Assembly (NCBI GenBank): GCA_947628685.1
Contig: CANRAT010000004.1
Span: 1-32,375 of the forward strand
DNA: 32,375 bases
From: an uncultured Bacilli bacterium
GTDB taxonomy: Bacteria; Bacillota_I; Bacilli_A; RF39; UBA660
Direction of reading: 5' to 3'
Made by a program: the position numbers and the translations under genes. Positions 1 to 10,864 of this stretch are shown piece after piece; positions within the stretch are counted from its first letter, which is position 1, and every line of letters begins with the position of its first letter. Under the pieces are notes generated by a model. That model was not told the DNA's origin. It did not search any database and saw only the letters and a list, made by a program, of their open reading frames with translations.

Positions 1-16
1 ATTTTTATTAATGTGT

Positions 17-91
17 TATAATAAATGCAACCAAAACTATACAAAAAACAACTTAAAATTGGTAGAACGCAACTAGTATATTCAATATAAT
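17..91 (+). promoter_or_regulatory. Two possible promoters before the XRE-type regulator
   Basis: Two TATAAT hexamers are visible. The first, at 17-22, is preceded by TGT (extended -10). The second, at 86-91, is close to the AAAGGAG ribosome binding site at 101-107. Neither has a clear -35 hexamer. The first would give a leader of about 85 bases. No obvious operator palindrome was found. Confidence 0.4.
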
Positions 92-112
92 TATGGATAG
101 AAAGGAGAAATT

Positions 113-1630
113 ATGAATTTACAAGATAATTTAAAAAAGATAAGAAAAGATAATAATTTATCTCAAGAAGATTTAGCGGAAAAACTTGGAGTATCAAGAC
201 AGTCAGTATCCAAATGGGAATCAGGTTTAGCATACCCAGAAATGGATAAGGTACTTCAAATATGTAAAATGTTTAATCTTAATATTGATGAATTACTTAA
301 TCAAGATATTACCGAGGTAAAGGAAAGTAAAGAATCTAAATCAAATATAAATAAATTTATAGATGATTTTCTTGGATTTATAACTAAAACTGTAGATATG
401 TTCTCAAGTATGAAATTAAAGTCAAAAATAAAATGTATCTTAGAACAAATAGTAATAATACTTTTACTTCTATTATTCTTTCTAACTCTTGGTAAAGTTT
501 TAAGTTTTGTAGTATATAGAATACTTAGAGGATTAAACTTTTTAATTCCAAACTATTTTCTTGTTAACATCTTAGAATCACTTTATATAATATTTGCTTT
601 AGTGTTTGGAGCATTAATATTTTTTCACATCTTCAAAATTAGATATTTAGATTATTATGTAATAGTTAAAGACAAAACTTTAGAACCTTCAAAAAATACT
701 AAAGAAGTAAACGATAAAATATATTTAGAAAAAAAGCCTGAGACCATAGTAATTAGAGATCCTAAATACTCTAGTTATAGATTTATAAAAAGTATATTTA
801 AAATAATGTTATTTTTCTTTAAAATACTTATAATTGCTTTTTCATTCTTCTTATTATTTGTACTAGTAATTCAATTTATTATGCTTATATTATCGTTTAT
901 GATTATTAAAACAGGTTTATTTTATATAGGTATATTCTCTTCAATAGTTGCAACTATAATTTTGAACTTAACACTCCTATATATAATCTATAATTTAATA
1001 TTTAATAAAAAAATAAATAAATTCAAACCTAGTATATTATTTGTTACATCAGTTATATTTATTGGAATAGGTATAGGACTAACTTTAATATCATTAAAAG
1101 ATTTTGACTATATTGATAATTTAGATTCAAATTATTACTTTTATGATACTAAAGTTATCGAGATGAAAGATAATCTATTTATTGATAATTTTTACAAAGT
1201 AGAATTTGTTGAAAGTGATATTGACGATATTGAAATAACTTGTGTTCATTCAAAATTTTATAAATTTGAAATAGATAATAGTTACGACCAAATTTATTTT
1301 AGAATATATGATGATTCAAATTTTCCAAATCAATTAAATGAACAATTAAAAGATTTTAATAATCGTAAAATTGTAGATTATTCAAATTATAAAATTTATG
1401 TAAAAGCATCTAAAGAAAATATAACTAAAATTAAAGAAAATCGTGAAAATTATCTAAAACTACAAAATCAAAAATATTATGAAGAATTAAACTATCAAAA
1501 TAAAGTAGATAAATTAAAAAGAGAATTACAAGAAAAAGAAGATAATATATATGAGTTAGAATCCAAACTTGAAGATAAAGAAAATATAATATCAGAACTT
1601 GAAAATACCTTAAAAGAATATGAGGGATAA
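113..1630 (+). CDS. Membrane-bound XRE-family transcriptional regulator
   Basis: A 505-residue protein in three parts. Residues about 6-62 form a Cro/C1-type helix-turn-helix, with the family's LSQEDLAEKLGVSRQSVSKWE core. Several hydrophobic segments follow between about 105 and 335, and a polar region between about 340 and 430. The last 60 residues are a charged heptad-like coiled coil. The N-terminus should bind DNA from the membrane face, so a role in sensing an envelope or external signal is plausible, but no ligand can be read. The ATG follows AAAGGAG by five bases. The gene ends at a hairpin terminator shared with the convergent gene. The HTH call is secure; the rest is described only. 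Confidence 0.85.
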   Translation: MNLQDNLKKIRKDNNLSQEDLAEKLGVSRQSVSKWESGLAYPEMDKVLQICKMFNLNIDELLNQDITEVKESKESKSNINKFIDDFLGFITKTVDMFSSMKLKSKIKCILEQIVIILLLLLFFLTLGKVLSFVVYRILRGLNFLIPNYFLVNILESLYIIFALVFGALIFFHIFKIRYLDYYVIVKDKTLEPSKNTKEVNDKIYLEKKPETIVIRDPKYSSYRFIKSIFKIMLFFFKILIIAFSFFLLFVLVIQFIMLILSFMIIKTGLFYIGIFSSIVATIILNLTLLYIIYNLIFNKKINKFKPSILFVTSVIFIGIGIGLTLISLKDFDYIDNLDSNYYFYDTKVIEMKDNLFIDNFYKVEFVESDIDDIEITCVHSKFYKFEIDNSYDQIYFRIYDDSNFPNQLNEQLKDFNNRKIVDYSNYKIYVKASKENITKIKENRENYLKLQNQKYYEELNYQNKVDKLKRELQEKEDNIYELESKLEDKENIISELENTLKEYEG

Positions 1631-1660
1631 TTAAAAAGACCAAATGGTCTTTTTAATTTA
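1631..1660. terminator. Bidirectional terminator between convergent genes
   Basis: A perfect 11-base-pair stem (1631-1641 with 1646-1656), loop AAAT, has A-rich and T-rich flanks. It can stop transcription from both sides. The stop codon of the minus-strand gene (1653-1655) lies inside the stem. Confidence 0.85.
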
Positions 1661-2399
1661 AAGTTTCATCTATAATCTTATCGTCAAAATCAAAAATATT
1701 ATACTTATTAGGTGTTCTTTCACTACCTATTTCTACTAAAAAACTTCTTAATTCTAAGTTTTGAGAATCCTCTATGTTATTCATTAAAGCATCTTCTCTT
1801 GTTGTAAAATCAAAAGAAACTCTAACGTGAACATACTCATTATCATCACTATCAAAGAAATTATTATAAACATTGTTTGTATTAATAATAACTGCAATAC
1901 CTAAATTTGTACATTTTCTAACTAAATTAGCCAAAAATTCAACTCCATCATCATTAGATATAATATCAGTAGCCTCATCAATTGCAATAACAATAAAAGG
2001 TAATTTTTCAACTCCATTTATATTATTGTAAGAATCAAAGTTCTTTACATAATTTTTAATGAGTAAATTTTCTCTTTCTTCTACTAAATCATCAATAATT
2101 TTAATAGCCACATCTTTGTTACTTATAACCTTACAATAATTATATTTAGAATCCGCATAGCAATTTAATTCAACCCTAGTTTTAGAAATTGGAATTATTT
2201 TTAAGTCCTCAAAAGAATTTTTACTTATTAATTCTAGTAGTATTTCATGCATCATAATAGATTTACTTGTACCAGTAGATCCTGTTATTAAAATACTAGG
2301 ATTTTCTTTTATGTTAATTTTTAAATTTTTATCATCATTATATCCCAATATAACTTCAAAATTATCACGATTTTCTTTTAAAATTTCACTAAATTTCAT
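1653..2399 (-). CDS. Small stand-alone FtsK-like P-loop ATPase
   Basis: A 248-residue protein that aligns along its length with the motor domain of the complete FtsK at 6595-8796. Shared stretches include the Walker A region (residues 40-47), the segment before KTRVEL matching VDPKKVEL, and the Walker B block PFIVIAIDE (134-142). It has no membrane domain and no C-terminal gamma domain. Walker A reads GSTGTSKS instead of GSTGSGKS, so the invariant glycine before lysine is serine, and the Asp of VDPKK is missing. DNA translocation may be altered or lost. The ribosome binding site AAGGTGAT precedes the ATG. It could be a domesticated mobile-element ATPase or a decayed FtsK paralogue; function unknown. 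Confidence 0.75.
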   Translation of the reverse strand: MKFSEILKENRDNFEVILGYNDDKNLKINIKENPSILITGSTGTSKSIMMHEILLELISKNSFEDLKIIPISKTRVELNCYADSKYNYCKVISNKDVAIKIIDDLVEERENLLIKNYVKNFDSYNNINGVEKLPFIVIAIDEATDIISNDDGVEFLANLVRKCTNLGIAVIINTNNVYNNFFDSDDNEYVHVRVSFDFTTREDALMNNIEDSQNLELRSFLVEIGSERTPNKYNIFDFDDKIIDETLN

Positions 2400-2414
2400 A
2401 CTATCACCTTAATC

Positions 2415-2458
2415 ATTATAACATTTTTATTTTATTAAATAAAGATATTTGGTATAAT
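2415..2458. promoter_or_regulatory. Divergent promoter region
   Basis: On the minus strand a TATAAT (plus 2415-2420) preceded by TGT faces the FtsK-like gene. On the plus strand TATAAT at 2453-2458 faces the DUF4186 gene. Both -35 regions are weak. Confidence 0.55.
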
Positions 2459-2473
2459 AAGTTTGGTGGTAGA

Positions 2474-2839
2474 ATGGATAGTGTAAATAAAGTGCTTGAT
2501 AAACTATCTAAATCAAAATTTAGAAGTAGTTTTAAATTAAAACAAGAAGATATAGAATATATAGATAAAAAAGGTTTAAAGAAAATAGAAGAACATGCTT
2601 TAGAATTTATAAATAACAGATTAGCCCCTAAATATATAGCAAATGATGGAAAACAAACCCCAATGAAAGGCCATCCCGTATTTAAAGCGCAACACGCAAC
2701 AGCTACTTGTTGTCGCAATTGCTTATTTAAATGGCACTATATAACTCAAAATAAAGACCTTACAGATGAGGAAATTAAATATATAGTGAGATTAATAATG
2801 ACTTGGATTGCACGTGAGTATTATGATTTTAAACGTTAG
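2474..2839 (+). CDS. DUF4186 family protein
   Basis: A 121-residue protein with the conserved His/Cys signature of DUF4186, HATATCCRNCLFKWH near residues 74-88, followed by a helical C-terminus with MTWI. The fold and activity of the family are not established to my knowledge; the Cys/His cluster suggests metal binding. The ATG is close to GGTGG at 2465-2469, an unusually short spacing. The gene overlaps the next one, so the two are probably translated together. Confidence 0.8.
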   Translation: MDSVNKVLDKLSKSKFRSSFKLKQEDIEYIDKKGLKKIEEHALEFINNRLAPKYIANDGKQTPMKGHPVFKAQHATATCCRNCLFKWHYITQNKDLTDEEIKYIVRLIMTWIAREYYDFKR

Positions 2840-3713
2840 CGGTAGAACAGATATTGTAGCCTTTTATACGAAGTGGTTTATGAATAGGTATAAAGAGGGC
2901 TTTTTAGATGTAAGGAATCCATTTTATCCTAAGAGTGTAAGTAGAATATATTTTAAAGATGTAGATGCAATTTGTTTTTGTACTAAAAATCCAATACCAA
3001 TAATTCCATATTTAAAAGAAATAAATAAACCAATAATATTTCATGTAAGTTTAACTCCATATAAAAAAGATATAGAGCCAAATATCCCACCTAAAGGAAC
3101 AATAATAGAAGCAATAAAAAAAATATCTAATATAATTGGAATTGATAATGTTTATGTTAGGTATGATCCTATATTAATAAATGATAAATATACTCTAACT
3201 TATCATATAAAATCTTTTGATAATATGTGTAATTTACTTAAAGGGTATGTTAAGCATATAATAGTATCATTTGTAGATGAATACAAAAACGTTAAAAATA
3301 ACAAAGATATATTAAAAAACAAAGAATTTACTTTAGAAGATTATAAGGAAATTGGAACTAACTTTGCAACTAGTGCGCATATGTATGGTATGACAGTACA
3401 AACTTGTAGTGAAGAGAATAGATTAACTGAATATGGTTTTATCAAAGAAGAGTGCATGAGTGGTAATTTAGCCTTTAAAATAACAGGAAAAACTGATTTT
3501 AAAAGATGGACATCTCGCAATAATAAAAATTGTAAATGTATAAACATGGTTGATATTGGTGTTTATAATACTTGTAGACATTTTTGTAAGTATTGCTATG
3601 CCAATTTTGATGAAAAATTAGTAAATACTAATTATAGTCTTCACGATGATAATAGTTCATTATTAATAGGACATATAAAAGATGATGATATTATAACCAT
3701 AAGACATTCTTAG
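2823..3713 (+). CDS. DUF1848 family protein with radical-SAM-like cysteines
   Basis: A 296-residue protein beginning MILNVSGRTDIVAFY, the usual DUF1848 N-terminus. For that reason I start it at 2823 rather than at an upstream in-frame ATG at 2808. Near the C-terminus is the motif CRHFCKYC (Cys 251, 255, 258), a CxxxCxxC set like the iron-sulfur site of radical SAM enzymes, with further cysteines just before it (237 and 239). Family function is unknown; an Fe-S enzyme is the natural guess. The start lies inside the end of the DUF4186 gene (17-base overlap), suggesting a shared task. Confidence 0.85.
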   Translation: MILNVSGRTDIVAFYTKWFMNRYKEGFLDVRNPFYPKSVSRIYFKDVDAICFCTKNPIPIIPYLKEINKPIIFHVSLTPYKKDIEPNIPPKGTIIEAIKKISNIIGIDNVYVRYDPILINDKYTLTYHIKSFDNMCNLLKGYVKHIIVSFVDEYKNVKNNKDILKNKEFTLEDYKEIGTNFATSAHMYGMTVQTCSEENRLTEYGFIKEECMSGNLAFKITGKTDFKRWTSRNNKNCKCINMVDIGVYNTCRHFCKYCYANFDEKLVNTNYSLHDDNSSLLIGHIKDDDIITIRHS

Positions 3714-3767
3714 TTTACACAGTAAAATCTTTATTTATCAAGAATTATATTATTTTAAACGAATTTA

Positions 3768-3776
3768 TGGTATACT
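3768..3776 (+). promoter_or_regulatory. Extended -10 promoter of the four-gene enolase operon
   Basis: TGG directly before TATACT (3771-3776) forms an extended -10 about 15 bases before the first start codon at 3792. No good -35 is seen. Confidence 0.5.
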
Positions 3777-3791
3777 AATAGTGGTGAAAAT

Positions 3792-4250
3792 ATGAAGATC
3801 ATAGTGCTTAATATAAAACAAGAAGAAGATTTGTATGAAAAATATAGTAATAATGTATCCCGCGATTTAATAAATTATTTAATTAGAGAAACTAAATACG
3901 TAAATGATGATATAAAAATAAGGATAAATACAAAATTAAAAACAGATAATATAGAAAATATTATTAAAAATGGTTTAATGAAAATTTATAATGAATCAAG
4001 AAAATTCGATAAAATATTAGATTCAAAACAAATAATGTTTTTTATAATAGGAGTAATGTTTTTATTACTATCTAGTTTAATACCAACTGCTTTAATTAAG
4101 GAAATAATAATTATAGCAGGTTGGGTTGCAATATGGGAAGTTGTAGATATATCTTTAAATGTAGATAGTGAATTAAAACTAAATAGAAAACTTGTAAAAA
4201 AACTTATGAATTCAAATATAGAAATTAATAAGGAGAAAGACTTTGAGTAA
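3792..4250 (+). CDS. Small membrane protein, unknown function
   Basis: A 152-residue protein that I do not recognise. The first 75 residues are polar and charged. A hydrophobic stretch from about 81 to 120 could form two membrane helices, and the last 30 residues are basic and polar. It is the first of four overlapping or coupled genes ending with enolase. The start ATG follows GTGGTG at 3781-3786. The 3' end overlaps the next gene by 8 bases. Confidence 0.7.
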   Translation: MKIIVLNIKQEEDLYEKYSNNVSRDLINYLIRETKYVNDDIKIRINTKLKTDNIENIIKNGLMKIYNESRKFDKILDSKQIMFFIIGVMFLLLSSLIPTALIKEIIIIAGWVAIWEVVDISLNVDSELKLNRKLVKKLMNSNIEINKEKDFE

Positions 4251-4693
4251 ATATATTAAATTTATAGGAATTATTTTTATATTAATGACGTGTGGATGCA
4301 GTAAAGATAAATATATACTATGTACAAATAAAGTAGATAATAAAATACAAAATTATGAATTGTATGCAGAATATAAAATATATTACGATGGTAACTTTGT
4401 AAAAAAAATAGAAAAACTTGAAAAATATAGTTCTAACGATTTAGAAGTTTTAGATTATTTTGAAGAATATAAAGATTTATATTATAACAATTTCAAAGAT
4501 TTGTATGGAGGTTATACATATACAATAAATAAAGATAAAAAAAATGTAGAAATTAAAACCACAATAAATTTGGAAGAAGTAAATATAAAGCAAATGATAA
4601 GAGACGATATATTAGATAAAAATTATTCAAATTCAAATAAACTGACTAAAAGTGGAGCAATATATTATTATGAAGGAATAGGAGCAATCTGTA

Positions 4694-4701
<8 letters not shown>
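4243..4701 (+). CDS. Putative lipoprotein, TTG start
   Basis: A 152-residue protein with a short N-terminal hydrophobic segment ending ILMTCGCS, which resembles a lipobox with Cys17 or Cys19 as possible lipidation site; neither fits the consensus perfectly. The rest is polar and Tyr/Lys-rich. The start is TTG at 4243: AGGAG at 4231-4235 sits seven bases upstream and no ATG is closer. It overlaps both the gene before it (8 bases) and the one after. Predicted location is the outer face of the membrane. Function unknown. Confidence 0.7.
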
Positions 4702-6387
<1,686 letters not shown>

Positions 6388-6480
6388 AATATACTATAAA
6401 TTTAATAAATATCAATTAAAAAAGTAAAATTATTTTGTATTTTTTTCTAAAATAAAAAGGAAATTCGATATTTTTTACAG

Positions 6481-6568
6481 TATAATATATATTGAGGTAC
6501 TAAATTAATTATATTTAAAAAATACTTAAATAAAATTATAGAAAAAATTTATTAATTCATGATATAAT
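6481..6568 (+). promoter_or_regulatory. Candidate promoters upstream of ftsK
   Basis: TATAAT hexamers occur at 6481-6486 and 6563-6568, the latter preceded by TGA (extended -10) and 27 bases before the ftsK start. The 216-base gap between eno and ftsK is very AT-rich; nothing else is recognisable there. Confidence 0.45.
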
Positions 6569-6594
6569 ATTTGTAGAAACTATGGAGGTTGTTT

Positions 6595-8796
6595 ATGCCA
6601 AAGAAGAAAAAAAGAAAAGAAGAAAATACAGAGCCAAGTGGATATATAGTAGAATTAAAAGGAATAGGACTTGTTTTAATATCTATCATAGGTTTATGTC
6701 CTTTTGGACCTGTTGCAGATTTTATAAAGGGATTTTCTTGCTTTCTATTTGGAACACTTTGGGCACTATTTTTAGTTGCTTTAGGAATAGTAGGGTGTTA
6801 CATAATAGTAAAAAGAAAAATGCCGAAGTTATTAAATGGTAAAACTATAGGTTTATTTGTAATACTTATTGGAATTTTAACGTTATTACATTCATCTTAT
6901 ATAAAAGCAGAAGGTATAGATCCAAATAAGTTTAATTTGGTAAAAGATGGAGCGAATGTACTAAAATCAACAATTGATAATGTTTTAAGAAGTATAAATG
7001 AAGGTGGAAATACATGGTTTCCTGAAACAGGCGGAGGAGTAATAGGCGCTATATTTATAAGTATATTTACAACACTCCTAACGCTTAATGGGGCCAAATT
7101 TATATGTGTTGCTTTAATAATTTGTGGTGTAATTATTTATACAGGATTATCAATATATGATTTAATTAAAAAGACAAAAGATGGAGTTAAGAGTGTAGCA
7201 AGTCATATGGGTGAAAAACACAAATCTGATAAAGAGATTAAAGAAGATGTAAGTAAAGCAGAAATAGAAGGACCAAAAGAAGAGCCTAAAGAGTTAAATG
7301 ATGATGTAGTACTTGTAAATAGTGAAAATAATGATAATGTAATCAATAAGAAATATACATTGCCACCTATAAATCTATTAAATAAATTAAATAAAACTGA
7401 CAATAAAGAAAATGAACTTTTAATAAAAAAGAATATACCTATATTAACACAAGTTTTAATGGACTTTGGTATAGAAGCAAAAGTAGTTGCAACCCATGTA
7501 GGTCCTGCAGTAACACAATATGAACTTGAAATAAAAGCAGGGACAAAGGTTAGCAAAATACTTAGTTTAAATAGGGAAATCGCACTTGCACTAGCAGCAA
7601 AAGATGTTCGTATACAAGCGCCTATCCCAGGTAAAAATACAATAGGAGTAGAACTTCCAAATAAAAATATTTCTATGGTATCAGTAAGAGAGGTTTTAAG
7701 TAGTGTGCCACCTGAAAAAGCAAATTCAAAACTACTTGCAGTTTTAGGTAGAGATATAATGGGCACACCACAGTGGATGGAAATAAATAAAACTCCACAC
7801 CTATTAGTTGCAGGATCAACAGGAAGTGGTAAATCAGTTTGTATAAATAGTATATTAGCCTCAATTCTTATGAGAACTAAACCTGATGAAGTTAAACTTG
7901 TATTAGTTGACCCTAAAAAAGTAGAACTTTCAATATATAACGGAGTTCCTCATTTACTTGCTCCGGTAGTAACAGATCCAAAGCGTGCGAATGTCGCATT
8001 AAAAAAGATTGTTGCTGAAATGGAGAGACGCTATGATGTCTTTGAAGAAAGTAAAACAAAAAATATAGAAAGTTATAATGCATACATAGATAAGAAAAAC
8101 GAACAATTACCTCTAGATCAAAAAGAAAAACACATGCCTTTTATAGTTGTTATAATAGATGAACTTGCAGACCTTATGTTGGTCGCTGCAAAAGAGGTAG
8201 AAGATTCTATCATGCGTATAACTCAAATGGCGCGTGCTGCTGGTATACACTTAATAGTTGCCACACAACGTCCATCAACAGATGTAATAACAGGTGTTGT
8301 TAAGGCAAACATTCCATCTCGTATATCATTTGCAGTATCGAGTGGTATAGATTCAAGAACAATTCTAGATATGGTTGGAGCAGAAAAATTACTTGGAAAA
8401 GGAGATATGCTTTTTCTACCACAAGGAACTAATGCACCAATGCGTATCCAAGGTACATTTATATCTGAAGATGAAACTAAAAAAATTGTAGATTATGTGT
8501 GCAATGAGCAAAAAGCACACTATGATGAAACGTTACTTATGGATAATGAAGAAGCAAATGCTACGACAATGGTAGATAATAACGATGACTATGAAGAACC
8601 TTTATATAACGAAATAGTAGAATTTGTAACAGAACAAGGAAAAGCGAGTGCATCACTTTTACAAAGGAGATTTCGTTTAGGATATAATAGGGCTGCAAGA
8701 TGTATAGATTTACTTGAAGAACGTGGAATAGTAGGCCCACCAAATGGATCTAAACCTCGTGAAGTTTTAGTAAAAGGAAACAAAGAAGAAGAATAA
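6595..8796 (+). CDS. ftsK: DNA translocase FtsK/SpoIIIE
   Basis: Membrane-anchored DNA pump that clears chromosome DNA from the division septum. The 733-residue protein has a basic N-terminus, membrane helices between about 22 and 190, a variable charged linker (195-255), the alpha/beta motor with Walker A GSTGSGKS (407-414) and Walker B VVIIDE (518-523), and a C-terminal winged-helix gamma domain (about 666-726) that reads polar DNA motifs. I choose the ATG at 6595 because GGAGG (6584-6588) is six bases upstream; a TTG at 6589 would abut that site. It is the first of a run of plus-strand genes to mreD. A truncated relative lies at 1653-2399. Confidence 0.96.
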   Translation: MPKKKKRKEENTEPSGYIVELKGIGLVLISIIGLCPFGPVADFIKGFSCFLFGTLWALFLVALGIVGCYIIVKRKMPKLLNGKTIGLFVILIGILTLLHSSYIKAEGIDPNKFNLVKDGANVLKSTIDNVLRSINEGGNTWFPETGGGVIGAIFISIFTTLLTLNGAKFICVALIICGVIIYTGLSIYDLIKKTKDGVKSVASHMGEKHKSDKEIKEDVSKAEIEGPKEEPKELNDDVVLVNSENNDNVINKKYTLPPINLLNKLNKTDNKENELLIKKNIPILTQVLMDFGIEAKVVATHVGPAVTQYELEIKAGTKVSKILSLNREIALALAAKDVRIQAPIPGKNTIGVELPNKNISMVSVREVLSSVPPEKANSKLLAVLGRDIMGTPQWMEINKTPHLLVAGSTGSGKSVCINSILASILMRTKPDEVKLVLVDPKKVELSIYNGVPHLLAPVVTDPKRANVALKKIVAEMERRYDVFEESKTKNIESYNAYIDKKNEQLPLDQKEKHMPFIVVIIDELADLMLVAAKEVEDSIMRITQMARAAGIHLIVATQRPSTDVITGVVKANIPSRISFAVSSGIDSRTILDMVGAEKLLGKGDMLFLPQGTNAPMRIQGTFISEDETKKIVDYVCNEQKAHYDETLLMDNEEANATTMVDNNDDYEEPLYNEIVEFVTEQGKASASLLQRRFRLGYNRAARCIDLLEERGIVGPPNGSKPREVLVKGNKEEE

Positions 8797-8847
8797 AATT
8801 CGACAAAAAAAACCTTTGATTTAAGCTACAATAAAAATGGTGATAAT

Positions 8848-9303
8848 ATGAAAAAATATTTATTAACTTTTTCGGTGGCTTTAATCATTGGTTTTTTTCT
8901 TTCTAATTTTTTTATAAGACAATATAATAATTTTAACGGAATAAAAGTTGGAGGTATGGGTGAAGAATTATATTTTGTACAATATGGTGTCTATTCTAAT
9001 TTAGAAAGTTTAGAAGATAATACAATTTCACTTCAAAATTATGTATATAATGAGCAAGATAATTTATATTATGTATATGTCGGAATCACAAAATTAGAAG
9101 AAAATGCTAATAAGATTGTTAAACACTACAAAGATTTAGGATATGATGCAATAATAAAGAAATTTGAAATAACAAATAAAGATTTTTTAGAATTACTTGT
9201 AAATTATGATGAAATATTAAAAGGTACAGATGATGATACTGCAATTTCATCTATAATAAATCAAGTTTTAATGAAGTATGAGGAGGTTGTAATAAATGGT
9301 TAA
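8848..9303 (+). CDS. Membrane-anchored protein with a SPOR-like domain
   Basis: A 151-residue protein with one N-terminal membrane segment (about 4-23). A domain from about 41 to 107 has the SPOR pattern: YFVQYGVY strand, YYVYVGI strand, then a helix ending in ANKIVKHYKDLGYDA and a final strand. SPOR domains bind denuded glycan at the septum in other bacteria, which suits a position between ftsK and radC/mreCD. The assignment rests on pattern and not on close similarity. The start follows GGTGAT at 8839-8844. The end overlaps radC by eight bases. Confidence 0.7.
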   Translation: MKKYLLTFSVALIIGFFLSNFFIRQYNNFNGIKVGGMGEELYFVQYGVYSNLESLEDNTISLQNYVYNEQDNLYYVYVGITKLEENANKIVKHYKDLGYDAIIKKFEITNKDFLELLVNYDEILKGTDDDTAISSIINQVLMKYEEVVING

Positions 9304-9982
9304 AATAAAAGATATACCAGTACTTGATAGACCAAGAGAAAGATTAATACATTATGGAGTTGAAAGTCTAAGCAATGAAGAATTACTTGCAATAATATTT
9401 AAAACAGGAACTAAAGGAAACTCTGCAAAAGATTTAGGTATAAATCTATTAAGTAAAATAAGTAGTATAAAGAGGTTAAATGATATAAACTTTGAGTACT
9501 TAAAAAATATAAAAGGTATAGGTGAGAGTAAAGCATGTGACCTACTTGCTACAATAGAATTAGGAAAAAGAATAAATAGAGAAGTAGATACACTAAAGAA
9601 TGTTAAACTTACAAATACAAGTGTCGTTTTTAAATACTATAAAGATAAAATAGGAGATAAAAAGCAAGAGTGTTTTTATTGCGTATACTTAGATAGCAAT
9701 AAAAAAATATTAGGAGATAAATTAATGTTTATGGGAACAGTAAACTATAGTTTAGTTCACCCAAGAGAAATATTTAAAGAAGCATACTTACTTGGCGCTA
9801 GCGCGATTATATGTGTACATAATCATCCAGGAGGAAATCCAATTCCAAGTAAGCAGGATTATGAAATAACCAATAATTTAATAGAAGCATCTAAAATATT
9901 AGGTGTGAAATTTTTAGATCATGTAATAATATGTAAAAATAATTATTATAGTTTTTTAGAAAATGATGATATTAACTTTTAA
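9296..9982 (+). CDS. radC: RadC family JAB/MPN-domain protein
   Basis: A 228-residue protein with an N-terminal helix-hairpin-helix-like part (LKNIKGIGESKA, residues 69-80) and a C-terminal MPN/JAMM domain whose metal site is visible: His175, His177 in VHNHPGG, Ser185 and Asp188. Historically called a DNA repair protein, but its true role is unsettled. A start inside the preceding gene and GAGGAGG-type spacing (GAGGAGGTTG before the ATG region) suggest coupled translation. In many Bacillota radC sits just before mreBCD; here mreC and mreD follow directly, while mreB is absent from the window. Confidence 0.95.
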   Translation: MVKIKDIPVLDRPRERLIHYGVESLSNEELLAIIFKTGTKGNSAKDLGINLLSKISSIKRLNDINFEYLKNIKGIGESKACDLLATIELGKRINREVDTLKNVKLTNTSVVFKYYKDKIGDKKQECFYCVYLDSNKKILGDKLMFMGTVNYSLVHPREIFKEAYLLGASAIICVHNHPGGNPIPSKQDYEITNNLIEASKILGVKFLDHVIICKNNYYSFLENDDINF

Positions 9983-9999
9983 AATAAGGTAATCTGTAT

Positions 10000-10005
10000 T
10001 ATAAT
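10000..10005 (+). promoter_or_regulatory. Possible internal promoter before mreC
   Basis: TATAAT in the 39-base radC-mreC gap, 17 bases before the GTG start; the -35 is poor. mreC may also be read from upstream. Confidence 0.35.
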
Positions 10006-10021
10006 AAAAATAGGTGATAAA

Positions 10022-10864
10022 GTGAAAAAGAAAAAAAATATTAAAATAATTATTGCAATAGTAGTCATATTTGGATTGCTTCTTGGAATTAGTTCATATA
10101 AAGTTAAAGATGATAATAATTTGAACTTTTTTGAAAAAGCCATAAAAGATACAACTACATTTATAACTAAAATCTTTTCTTCACCTATAAATTATATAAA
10201 AGAAGAATTAGAATCATATAACGAAAAAAAAGATTTATATAAAAAATATACTGCATTAAAAGAAAAAGTAGATAAAACAGATTTTTACTATGCTCAAATA
10301 GAAGAATTACAAAAAGAAATAACAGATTTAAAGTCGACATTAGAACTTAATGCTACACTCTCTGAATATACTTATGTAAATGCAACAGTAGTAAATAGAA
10401 ACATTGGATATTGGTATAATAGTCTTGTAATAGATAAAGGACAGAAAAATGGTATAAAAAAAGGAGATGCAGTTATAACATCTAATGGATTAATTGGAAG
10501 AATAATTAGTGTTAGTAACTTTTCAAGCACAGTTAAACTTTTAACTACTGATGAAATAAGTAATAAAATATCTGTAAAAATAAGTTCTAATGATGAAGAT
10601 TTATATGGACTTTTAACAGGATATGATAAAGAATTAAACGTATATAAAATTGAAGGCGTAACTAGTTCTAATAATATAGAAGAAGGAAATATAGTTACAA
10701 CTACAGGGTTGACAGATTATTTTCCAAGTGGAATATTAATAGGTAAGGTATCAAAAGTAGTAAAGGATGAATATGATTTAAATAGCGTTGTAGAAGTAAT
10801 GCCAGCAGTAGATTTTAAAAATATAAGTATCGTAACGGTATTAAATAGGAAGGCTTTAGAATGA
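10022..10864 (+). CDS. mreC: Rod shape-determining protein MreC
   Basis: Scaffold of the cell-elongation machinery outside the membrane. The 280-residue protein has a short basic N-terminus, one membrane helix (about 10-27), a coiled coil (about 62-105) and a beta-rich C-terminal domain with the family motifs NRNIGYWYNSLVIDKGQKNGI and NGLIGRI. The start is GTG at 10022, after AGGTGAT at 10012-10018. It overlaps mreD by four bases (ATGA). Its presence argues for a walled, possibly elongated cell. Confidence 0.95.
   Translation: MKKKKNIKIIIAIVVIFGLLLGISSYKVKDDNNLNFFEKAIKDTTTFITKIFSSPINYIKEELESYNEKKDLYKKYTALKEKVDKTDFYYAQIEELQKEITDLKSTLELNATLSEYTYVNATVVNRNIGYWYNSLVIDKGQKNGIKKGDAVITSNGLIGRIISVSNFSSTVKLLTTDEISNKISVKISSNDEDLYGLLTGYDKELNVYKIEGVTSSNNIEEGNIVTTTGLTDYFPSGILIGKVSKVVKDEYDLNSVVEVMPAVDFKNISIVTVLNRKALE

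Noticed and set aside
6582-6842. An 86-codon ORF overlapping the ftsK start
   Set aside because: It is a shifted frame over the FtsK N-terminus; its ATG overlaps the ftsK ribosome binding site and its product has no family character.
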